Both the position numbers and the translations under genes were made by a program. DNA of 39,614 bases from Treponema sp. (lineage in GTDB: Bacteria > Spirochaetota > Spirochaetia > Treponematales > Breznakiellaceae), in assembly GCA_031267685.1 (NCBI GenBank), contig JAIRYV010000020.1, positions 1 through 39,614 of the forward strand. The letters are read 5' to 3'. The notes beneath the pieces were generated by a model. That model was not told where the DNA came from, did not search any database, and was given only the letters and a program-made list of their open reading frames with translations. Of this stretch, positions 23,303 through 30,647 are shown one piece after another (within the stretch, counting starts at the first letter, position 1; each line of letters begins with the position of its first letter).

Positions 23303-24127
23303 TTAATATTTGCCATCACTGCCAAAAATTTTGATCTTCCTGACCGTTTCTTCGTACATCGCCGCTTCAACTTGGAGATTGAGGTCTGTGTAAGCACTTA
23401 CCGCGCACTCAATCCGTGTCTTATTTATCGCCGCGGTGATGATGTCTGTATAGATATTCACCTTGTGTATACCGCCCTTGATGCTGTTTCTGAAATCATC
23501 GTCAGAAAGACCGCTGCCGCCGTGCAGTACCAGCGGTACATCCACTTTGGCGCGAATCTTTTTAAGCAGATCAAGCTCAAGATGTGGCGTCTCAACATAA
23601 GTACCGTGTGCGCTTCCGATGGACACCGCGAGAAAGTCTACATTGGTCTTTTCCACAAAATCGGCTGCTTGCGCGGGGTCTGTGTATACATTCTTCACTT
23701 CCCCGCTTGCCTGCCCAACCTTACCCAATTCACACTCCAGCCCTACACCCATAGGGTGAGCAATGCGGGCAATCTCCGCGCTATTCTGTACGTTTTCCTG
23801 GTAACTAAGCGCGGACCCATCATACATCACTGATCCAAAGCCCGCATAAAGCGCCCGCATGATATTATCAAACGTATAGGTATGATCCAAATGTACCGCG
23901 ACAGGCACTTTCGCCATACGCGCCGAGTAAAGCAACAGGGGTGCAAGCCAGTCAAAGTCGCAGTACTTCAAGAGCACCTCAGCAGTACCGATTATGATGG
24001 GCGAGCGCGTATCCTCGGCGGCGCGAATGTAGGCGCGCACCATTTCAAGGTTCGACCCGTTGAAGTAGCCGATCCCATAGCCGCGTTGCTGCGCATCCGC
24101 AAGAATTTCCTTCATTAGATAGAGCAT
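23303..24127 (-). CDS. class II fructose/tagatose-bisphosphate aldolase family protein
   Basis: A 274-residue zinc aldolase of the Fba/GatY/KbaY family. VHLDHTYTFDNIMRAL near residue 78 contains the catalytic Asp and a zinc His. VGLECELGKVGQ follows, then SIGSAHGTY and LHGGSGLSDDDFRNSIKGGI with the other zinc His residues and the phosphate-binding Gly motif, then KVNIYTD. I prefer the ATG at 24127 because GGGAG is six bases upstream; an ATG at 24133 abuts the Shine-Dalgarno and is unlikely. It is the first gene of the two-gene unit with the PfkB kinase. Substrate among ketose bisphosphates is unresolved. Confidence 0.93.
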   Translation of the reverse strand: MLYLMKEILADAQQRGYGIGYFNGSNLEMVRAYIRAAEDTRSPIIIGTAEVLLKYCDFDWLAPLLLYSARMAKVPVAVHLDHTYTFDNIMRALYAGFGSVMYDGSALSYQENVQNSAEIARIAHPMGVGLECELGKVGQASGEVKNVYTDPAQAADFVEKTNVDFLAVSIGSAHGTYVETPHLELDLLKKIRAKVDVPLVLHGGSGLSDDDFRNSIKGGIHKVNIYTDIITAAINKTRIECAVSAYTDLNLQVEAAMYEETVRKIKIFGSDGKY

Positions 24128-24168
24128 ATTCATCTCCCTTAGCTTCTATTATACCACAGGTTGTGGCA

Positions 24169-24608
24169 CTATGTCAAAGAAAGTATCGCTTGATTTGGGA
24201 CAGCATGACTACGGATGTGTCCGTCGAACAGCCCCCAACGCTTTACATACAAAACTCCGGTACTCAGCGCCACCAGTATTCCGGGTTGTACTGTCATTCT
24301 CACTTCGTTACATTTTATCCTTTCCTCCTTCTGGATGCTTAACAGGATTCTGACCCATAATCCCCGAGGTAAGCCCCGACAGGGACAGCCGGTTTTCAGC
24401 ATATACAGTATCTCACACCATACCGGGTGATGGGATACTTTAGGCGGACGCCCTTTCCAGAGTTAATCTCCTTCGATGATTGGCACACTCTTCTGATTAA
24501 ACAGTTCTTCGCTTAGCGGATACAGCCACTTGTTTTCCTCCATCTACCTTCCTCCTCTGACGGTATACGTACTCCTCCGGCATTGCAACCTTTACTAACA
24601 GTGTCTAG
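24169..24608 (-). mobile_element. IS5-like insertion sequence remnant with transposase N-terminus
   Basis: Minus strand from 24608: tip CTAGACACTGTTAGTAAAGG, then a strong GGAGG and ATG at 24543. The frame reads ENKWLYPLSEELFNQKSVPI, one in-frame TAA, then KGRPPKVSHHPVWCEILYML followed by KTGCPCRGLPRGLW, matching the N-terminal insertion domain of IS5-type transposases (GRPPKVSxxxVFxxILYVLRTGxPWRDLP in my recollection). The following RILLSIQKEERIKCNEVRM appears joined by an internal deletion, and the DDE core is missing. The frame ends at 24169. The tip is identical to 21244-21262 and to copies at about 706-721. Confidence 0.6.
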
Positions 24609-24994
24609 CCTATGCTACTCAATGACACTAGCCTGTGCTATTCAATGACACTAGCCTGTGTTACTCGATGACACTAACCTGTGCTATTCAATGACACTAA
24701 CCTGTGTTACTCGATGACACTAGCCTATGCTGTTCAATGACACTAGCCTGTGTTACTCGATGACACTAACCTGTGTTACTCGATGACACTAGCCTATGCT
24801 ACTCGATGACACTAGCCTATGCTATTCAATGACACTAGCCTGTGTTACTCAATGACACTAGCCTGTGCTATTCGATGACACTAGCCTGTGCTATTCGATG
24901 ATACTAACTAGAATCACTCGATGACACTAACTAGAATCACTCAATGACACTAGCCTATGCTACTCAATGACACTAGCCTGTGCTGTTCAATGAC
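24604..24994 (+). repeat. 23-bp tandem repeat array 2
   Basis: Seventeen head-to-tail units of the same 23-bp family as array 1 (1-520), in the same orientation, with the same two-state positions and the same minor type ACTAACTAGAATC (units 14 and 15). The first unit starts at the tip of the IS remnant (position 1 is T instead of A), and the last unit passes into ACGAGACAGTG, the end of a MITE-like element. Confidence 0.97.
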
Positions 24995-25148
24995 ACGAGA
25001 CAGTGTTAATAAGGTTGCACTGCCGGATGGCTTACTAAAGGAGAATAGACGAGTGGCTGTGCGGTATGAGAACGCGGACAGCACCTTCTTAGGCGCTATT
25101 GTTAGAGCATTTCTCAAAATCCTTCTTTGCTAACACTATCTCGTGTCA
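24991..25148. mobile_element. MITE-like 158-bp element with 18-bp terminal inverted repeats
   Basis: TGACACGAGACAGTGTTA at 24991-25008 and TAACACTATCTCGTGTCA at 25131-25148 are inverted repeats matching at 17 of 18 positions. The interior has no gene. The left end continues into TAATAAGGTTGCACTGCCGG, similar to the IS5-like tip. The base pairs just outside are array-unit sequence on both sides, in opposite orientation (right side reads an inverted ACTAGAATCACTCGA). It is probably a non-autonomous derivative of the local insertion sequence. Confidence 0.6.
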
Positions 25149-25245
25149 TCGAGTGATTCTAGTGCTATTTCTCCAATTAGGGGCTTGTAACTTGTACGCT
25201 CTATCAGTAAGATGTTTGCTATAAATATCAATATAAGGAGACATT

Positions 25246-25992
25246 ATGGCTAATGAAGTAGATGAACACTTGGTTACTCATGAAATCGATGCATACCTGT
25301 ATGCTATCCATCTGCCAGGAAAGGCAGAGGGTAAATACATGGCACGGACTAAAAGCGGAACACCACTCAGCGTAGAAAATGTCTGCGCCGCAGCGGTTGA
25401 ACGAGGAGGCGTTACTATGCCTTACGCAGACCTGGTTAGAGGGGTCAAAGCCTATCTCCATGAGGCAGCGTATCAACTCACCGACGGCTTCGCTATCGAG
25501 AACGGCTACATCGGGATATACCCCAGAATCAGCGGAACGTTCTCAACTCCCCATGACCATATTGACCCCGCAGTAAACCGGATCGAGTTCGGATTCCGAA
25601 CATTAAAAGCGCTGCGAGATTTGGCAGGCCATGTTCAGATTCACCTGCGGGGACTCGCAGATGTGGAGGGGCATATCTACCAGGTAGAAGATATCTTCTC
25701 CGGGTCGATTAACCACCTGTTAACGCCAAACGATGATGTAATCATCACCGGAGACAAAATCGAGATTGCGGGTGAAGATAGTTCCTGCGGACTGTACTGT
25801 TTTAACCAGAGCGGAGAGTTCAAGGTGAATCATGTACTCATCAAGAACTCACCAAGCGAGATAATTGCCCGGATTCCTGTTTTAAGCGCAGGGAAGTACC
25901 AGCTTAAAATACGAACCCAATTCAGCCGTAAGGATATAAACCTGAAAAGTCCCCGTGAAATTCTCAGCGATGCGGAATTTGAAGTGCAGTGA
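25246..25992 (+). CDS. HU-like domain / DUF4469 protein with C-terminal Ig-like fold
   Basis: A 248-residue protein. The N-terminal ~120 residues match the HU-like DNA-binding domain found in Bacteroides and treponemal proteins (YLYAIHLPGKAEGKYMARTK, VCAAAVERGGVTMPYADLVR, AYQLTDGFAIENGYIGIYPR). The C-terminal part matches DUF4469 with an Ig-like fold (LTPNDDVIITGDKIEIAGED, then SSCGLYCFNQSGEF, IIARIPVLSAGKYQLKIRTQ). No signal peptide. The ATG at 25246 has AAGGAG seven bases upstream. It stands alone about 100 bp downstream of the MITE-like element and array 2. Function unknown; by domain it may bind DNA or nucleoid, but this is inference. Confidence 0.88.
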   Translation: MANEVDEHLVTHEIDAYLYAIHLPGKAEGKYMARTKSGTPLSVENVCAAAVERGGVTMPYADLVRGVKAYLHEAAYQLTDGFAIENGYIGIYPRISGTFSTPHDHIDPAVNRIEFGFRTLKALRDLAGHVQIHLRGLADVEGHIYQVEDIFSGSINHLLTPNDDVIITGDKIEIAGEDSSCGLYCFNQSGEFKVNHVLIKNSPSEIIARIPVLSAGKYQLKIRTQFSRKDINLKSPREILSDAEFEVQ

Positions 25993-26018
25993 TCAGTCTC
26001 TAGCAGAGGCCGGCACTC

Positions 26019-26135
26019 TTGTTCAGGGCGCCGGCAACAATTGCACGCTATAGAGCGGCAGTGCTTGCGGGTGTTCTGCTTATCTGCGCCTGCACCAACA
26101 ATAAGGAAATAATTAGATGGTATATGCTGTGTTAG
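26019..26135 (+). CDS. possible small lipoprotein (38 residues)
   Basis: A TTG at 26019 with GAGG nine bases upstream opens a 38-codon frame reading RYRAAVLAGVLLICACTNNK, a short basic N-region, hydrophobic core and a lipobox-like Ile-Cys-Ala-Cys, followed by only 13 residues. It looks like a lipoprotein signal peptide, but the mature part is tiny. The start lies between the arms of a GCCGGC/GCCGGC inverted repeat (26009-26014, 26030-26035). It may be a truncated gene or chance. Confidence 0.3.
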   Translation: MFRAPATIARYRAAVLAGVLLICACTNNKEIIRWYMLC

Positions 26136-26199
26136 GAGTGATCCTCAATGTCCCCTGTTGTGTAGGGGTTGTGTCTGTTTTGGTGAAGGCAGCTTATTA

Positions 26200-28290
26200 A
26201 TGAAGCATAACAAACCGTCTTCCACCTTGTTGCTTACCTCAGTTTGTTTAAGTATCACTATCTTGAGTATCTTTATGGTATCAGCGGTCTGTATTATAAG
26301 CCTGCGCAGGCTTTCGTATACTCAAATTGAAGCGCTCACTCAGGAAAACACCCTTCATATCCGCGATAGTGTAACCAGTATGTTGGATCAATATAGGGAA
26401 CTGTTGCACACAACTGCTAGTGGAGTGGCTTCTCTCTTGTATGAAAACGCTTCAGTAGATGGTATCATACGTCCCTATCTTGCACAGAACGCCGCGCTGC
26501 TGCCTGATATAAGCTTTTTGTATTACACGAGCAACGTTCTTTGGACCGAGCCGGGAGGTTATGCAGTGTTCAGCCCTTACTGGGAACCTGATGCTGACTG
26601 GGACAATACCCAGCGGCCTTGGTTTACTCTGGCAAAACAGGCACAGGGGAAGATTGCCTACACCGAGCCGTATGTGGATCCTTTCACCGGTAAACTCGTG
26701 CTGGCTCTGTCAAAGACGATGTTTGATGTGAATGGCCAAGATATAGGGATTGTGTCCCTTGAGATTACCGCAAACTTTTTGGGAAGTATCGTTACTGCTA
26801 ATACCCTCATAGCAGATCAGCACAATTTCTTGATCGCTGAACAAGGAGTGTTCATTACTCACCCTGATGAAAGCGCAGTAATGAAAAACAACTTCTTTAC
26901 TGAGCTGGGAATAGAACGGTATCGAGCAGCTGTCTTAGCATCGTCTTCCCTGTTTTCTGTGCTGGATGATGAGGTATTCATTGCTTCTTCCTTTATACCT
27001 GAGATGAATTGGAGGCTCGTTTCGGTTATACCAACGGAACGTATTTTTGACCAGGCTAATAAGATATTGTTTCAAATCATTGTTATCGGTATAGTTCTTT
27101 TGGGTATTGCCGGGCTGATCTCTGTGGTATGCACACGGGTTATCATAAAACCGCTGCACAGTCTTACTGCTTACTCAGAAGTGCTTGCGCACGGGGACTT
27201 TTCTGGCACGGTTCCTGAGTATGGAACTGTTGAAACATCGAGTCTTTCAGCGGGTTTTAACGCGATCAACGACAATATCTCTGCGCTGGTGAAAGACATT
27301 GCGGCTTCTTTTGAACGCATGCGTGATCAGGGTGTATGGCTCAAAGCTGCGATAGATCAGTCTGCAGATACCACTGCTGAGATAGTACAGGCGGCTATCC
27401 AAGATGTAGAGCAGTGCATCCAAGAGGAAACGGATCTAGTCAGCACAACCTTCACTCAGATTGACCGCAATATTCTCTCTCTCAACACCTTGATTCAAGA
27501 ACAGGCGACCCAGATACAGGCTTCTTCCTCTGCTATAGAAACTATGATAGCCTATAACCGGGATATGCAGGCCCAGATTGCGGCATTAAACAGCGGGATT
27601 CAGCATGTTATGAGTAGCTCCAAGTTAGAGCATGAGCATATTGCCCGCTCTACCAAGTCAGTTCAGCAGATTGCAGCTGATTCCGAGTCTCTGGCGCTTA
27701 TGAACAAGGTTATAAGTAATGTGGCTGACGAGACTAACCTATTGGCGATGAATGCAGCTATTGAGGCGGCACATGCTGGGGAAGCTGGCAAGGGTTTTGC
27801 GGTAGTTGCCTCTGAGATTCGCAAGTTGGCAGAGACCACTGCGTCCCAAGCTAAGGGTTCAAGCGGCACTTTGAGAGAGATTCAGAGGCGTATCATGGAG
27901 ATCACCTCCTTATCAGGTCATATAGAAGATGCCTATGCTCAAACCAATGCGTTGATTTTGGAGAGTAACGGGGTAGTAGCGCAGGTGAAACGCACGGTAG
28001 AGGAGCAAGACGAGCGTTCTCAGCAGGTATTGCAGCACCTTGATGCGATACAAGGCATAACTGGACAGGTGAAGCGTGAAGCGGAACATATCAAGGCAGA
28101 GACAGACGGTTCTCGGCAGATGTCCGTGAAACTTTCGGTGATAAGTGAAACGATTCAGGCTCGGGTGAGCGAGGTGGCGCGGAGTACTGGGGAGATGTTC
28201 ACCGCATCACAGCGGTCTGTGGAGGAGAACGGGAAGGGTCTTGACGCCTTAGACGGGGCAATCCGGCGTTTTACTGTGCGGAAAGACTGA
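26200..28290 (+). CDS. methyl-accepting chemotaxis protein 1 of 3 (Cache-HAMP-MCP)
   Basis: A 696-residue transmembrane chemoreceptor. TM1 is about residues 10-33; the periplasmic domain has the dCache sequence WDNTQRPWFTLAKQAQGKIA followed by YTEPYVDPFTG, keeping the R-x-W-F and Y...D positions often involved in amine/amino-acid binding; TM2 about 288-312; HAMP (KPLHSLTAYSEVLAHGDFSG); then the signalling coiled coil with hairpin tip [20 protein letters not shown] near residue 520. The C-terminus ends RFTVRKD with no CheR-docking pentapeptide. The frame is open from 26158, but the ATG at 26200 gives the same basic N-terminus as the two paralogues downstream. It controls the flagellar motor through CheA/CheW. 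Confidence 0.95.
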   Translation: MKHNKPSSTLLLTSVCLSITILSIFMVSAVCIISLRRLSYTQIEALTQENTLHIRDSVTSMLDQYRELLHTTASGVASLLYENASVDGIIRPYLAQNAALLPDISFLYYTSNVLWTEPGGYAVFSPYWEPDADWDNTQRPWFTLAKQAQGKIAYTEPYVDPFTGKLVLALSKTMFDVNGQDIGIVSLEITANFLGSIVTANTLIADQHNFLIAEQGVFITHPDESAVMKNNFFTELGIERYRAAVLASSSLFSVLDDEVFIASSFIPEMNWRLVSVIPTERIFDQANKILFQIIVIGIVLLGIAGLISVVCTRVIIKPLHSLTAYSEVLAHGDFSGTVPEYGTVETSSLSAGFNAINDNISALVKDIAASFERMRDQGVWLKAAIDQSADTTAEIVQAAIQDVEQCIQEETDLVSTTFTQIDRNILSLNTLIQEQATQIQASSSAIETMIAYNRDMQAQIAALNSGIQHVMSSSKLEHEHIARSTKSVQQIAADSESLALMNKVISNVADETNLLAMNAAIEAAHAGEAGKGFAVVASEIRKLAETTASQAKGSSGTLREIQRRIMEITSLSGHIEDAYAQTNALILESNGVVAQVKRTVEEQDERSQQVLQHLDAIQGITGQVKREAEHIKAETDGSRQMSVKLSVISETIQARVSEVARSTGEMFTASQRSVEENGKGLDALDGAIRRFTVRKD

Positions 28291-28382
28291 ACAGCACTGT
28301 CAGGCATGGGATAGTAAGAGTTGCGACGAGCTAGAGTCAGTCGAGTGGACAGAGATTTTGACAGGAATTTGATAGAAACAAG

Positions 28383-28411
28383 TAGACTTTGTTATAACGG
28401 TAAGATATACT
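28383..28411 (+). promoter_or_regulatory. candidate promoter of chemoreceptor 2
   Basis: TAGACT (28383-28388), 17 bp, TATACT (28406-28411). The surrounding sequence (AGTAGACTTT...GGTAAGATATACTC) is duplicated before chemoreceptor 3, supporting function. A perfect 16-bp tandem duplication, ATGTATAAGTATTTCA twice (28420-28451), lies in the presumed leader. Confidence 0.5.
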
Positions 28412-28469
28412 CAATTTTTATGTATAAGTATTTCAATGTATAAGTATTTCAGCGATAACGGAGTTCGTG

Positions 28470-30557
28470 ATGAAGTATAAAAACCCCTCCTTTACCTTTC
28501 TTATAGGCGGTCTCTGTTTGTGCAGCATCTTCATAAGCGTTCTATCCGTGTCTATCTTCGCTATCGTGAACTATCGTTCTATGGCCTATAAGCAAACTGA
28601 AACATCTGTCACGGAGCAAGTGGTTCATATACAGGATCAGGTTATTGGCCAATTCTCCAAGTGGGGAGACCTTATGCGTTACGCGGCTATTGCGTGCGCT
28701 CCGTTTATGGCCGAGGAAGCGCCTGATACTCAGGGTCTGCAAAGCCTGTTTCAGCACTTTATAGAAGCACAGAGCGATTTCTGGTTATTCTATGGAAGCA
28801 ATAATATAAGATGGAATCAGCCCGGAGGCTATGCGGTTTATCATGATGGACATGCACCACTTGAAACATGGGACAATACTCAACGGAGTTGGTTCACCGA
28901 AGCTAAACAGAACCCCGGCAAAGTTGTTTATGCAGACCCCTACATATCCACCAGTGACCCGCAGCCTACCACTGCTGTCTCTACCAACGTGTACAATGAG
29001 GCTGGAACAGACCTCGGCGTGATTGCTGCGAATGTGTCTCTGAGCTTTCTTGACCAGATGCTTAAAGCAAGCACCTTTGTTTCTGGCCAGGAAATGTTTT
29101 TCCTTAATCAAGAAGGTATCTTCATTACCCACTCTGACCCAGAGGCAGTCCTTACAAAGGATTTTATAACAGAATTCGGCTTGCAAGCCTACCGAAACGA
29201 TCTGCTTAATGCTGCACTGTTCTCTGTGCTGGATAAAGACTACTTCATTGTCTCCACGAAGATTCCGCAGGTAAACTGGCTTCTTGTTGCCCTGATTCCT
29301 CAAGACGTGATCTTTGCGGAAACTCAACAATTTCTGTTCCGTATAGCACTTATCAGCGGTATGCTGCTCCTTCTTACTGCTGGAGCGTCCCTTGTCGTTA
29401 CCTATGTTCTGGTCAAACCTCTGCGTAGCCTTACTGCGCACTCGACAGTGGTGGCTGGCGGAGACTTTTCCGGCACGGTTCCTGAGTATGGGACTGTGGA
29501 AGCTTCTGGTCTTTCGGCGGGCTTTAACGCTATCAATGAGCATATCTCTCTGTTGGTCAAAAATATCGCGGTCTCCTTTGAACAGATGCGCAGTCAGGGG
29601 GCGCACCTCAAAGCTGAGATCGATCAGTCTACTTATGCCATCGCGGACATCACCGAGGCTGCCATTTATGATGTAGAGCAGTGCATCCAAGAGGAAACGG
29701 GTCTTGTTGGTGAAACGTTTGCTCGGATCGATGGCAAGATAGTCTCTCTCAATGGCCTGATCCAGAAACAAGCAGCCCAGATACAGGCTTCTTTCACTGC
29801 CATAGAAGCCATGATTGTCTATAACCAAGACATGGAAGCTCAGATTGACAGCTTAAACACTCAGATACTCCACTTGGTGGAGAGTTCCAAGACCGAACAG
29901 GGCCATATTATCCAGTCTATCAATGCGGTTCATCAGATTGGAGAAGATTCGACTCATTTAGCCCAGATGAACCAGATCATCGGTAATGTGGCGGATGAGA
30001 CCAACTTATTGGCGATGAATGCGGCGATTGAAGCGGCTCATGCTGGAATGTTGGGGAAGGGTTTTGCGGTGGTGGCTGGGGAGATCCGCAAGCTGGCAGA
30101 GACCACTACGCACCAAGCCCAGGGCGTCAGCGGCGCTTTGAGTCAGATTCAGCACCAGATTAGAGAGATTAGCGCTGTGTCGAATCGTATAGAAGGGGCC
30201 TATAGTCAGACCAATGAGTTGATTTTGAGGAGTCATGAGGTAGCGGAAAAGGTGAAGGCCGCTATCAGAGAGCAATCGCTTCGTTCCCAGCAGATATTAC
30301 AGAGCCTTAGTGAGATACAAAGCATAAGTGGAGAGGTGAAGAGTGAAGCGGAACATATCGAAACAGAGACAGAGGTTTCGCGTCAAATGTCTGGGAGACT
30401 TTCGGCGATGAGCAAAACGATCCAAGCCCGTGTGAGCGAGGTTGCGCGGAGTACCGGGCAGGTATTTGCCGCGTCCCAACGGTCGGTGGAAGAGAATGGG
30501 AAAGGGCTGGACGCACTGAACAAGGCGATTCAGCGTTTTACCGTGCGGAATGGGTGA
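28470..30557 (+). CDS. methyl-accepting chemotaxis protein 2 of 3 (Cache-HAMP-MCP)
   Basis: A 695-residue paralogue with the same layout: TM1 about residues 10-32, periplasmic Cache domain ([32 protein letters not shown]), TM2 about 290-312, HAMP ([20 protein letters not shown]), long signalling coiled coil. The hairpin tip near residue 523 reads [20 protein letters not shown]: the Glu-Ala at the turn in the two neighbours is Met-Leu here. The Asp after EPY of receptor 1 is lost, so the ligand probably differs. Start: ATG at 28470 with GGAG seven bases upstream; a GTG one codon earlier is possible. Confidence 0.95.
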   Translation: MKYKNPSFTFLIGGLCLCSIFISVLSVSIFAIVNYRSMAYKQTETSVTEQVVHIQDQVIGQFSKWGDLMRYAAIACAPFMAEEAPDTQGLQSLFQHFIEAQSDFWLFYGSNNIRWNQPGGYAVYHDGHAPLETWDNTQRSWFTEAKQNPGKVVYADPYISTSDPQPTTAVSTNVYNEAGTDLGVIAANVSLSFLDQMLKASTFVSGQEMFFLNQEGIFITHSDPEAVLTKDFITEFGLQAYRNDLLNAALFSVLDKDYFIVSTKIPQVNWLLVALIPQDVIFAETQQFLFRIALISGMLLLLTAGASLVVTYVLVKPLRSLTAHSTVVAGGDFSGTVPEYGTVEASGLSAGFNAINEHISLLVKNIAVSFEQMRSQGAHLKAEIDQSTYAIADITEAAIYDVEQCIQEETGLVGETFARIDGKIVSLNGLIQKQAAQIQASFTAIEAMIVYNQDMEAQIDSLNTQILHLVESSKTEQGHIIQSINAVHQIGEDSTHLAQMNQIIGNVADETNLLAMNAAIEAAHAGMLGKGFAVVAGEIRKLAETTTHQAQGVSGALSQIQHQIREISAVSNRIEGAYSQTNELILRSHEVAEKVKAAIREQSLRSQQILQSLSEIQSISGEVKSEAEHIETETEVSRQMSGRLSAMSKTIQARVSEVARSTGQVFAASQRSVEENGKGLDALNKAIQRFTVRNG

Positions 30558-30577
30558 AACACGCTGGCGGAGAGAAG

Positions 30578-30606
30578 TAGACTTTATTATATTGGTAAGA
30601 TATACT
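30578..30606 (+). promoter_or_regulatory. candidate promoter of chemoreceptor 3
   Basis: TAGACT (30578-30583), 17 bp, TATACT (30601-30606), in a block nearly identical to the one before chemoreceptor 2. Each receptor gene therefore seems to carry its own promoter from a gene-plus-promoter duplication. Confidence 0.5.
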
Positions 30607-30647
30607 CTCTTTGTAAGCGTAAGTATTTCACTTGTAAGGAATTTATA

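Noticed and set aside
21244-24608. Composite transposon carrying tRNAs and sugar genes
   Set aside because: Inverted tips exist, but no transposase is intact and the tRNAs look like ordinary core genes; kept only as a possible inversion segment.
28785-29828. 347-codon open frame on the minus strand
   Set aside because: It is the exact antisense of chemoreceptor 2, shows no domain, and has no ribosome-binding site; a composition shadow.
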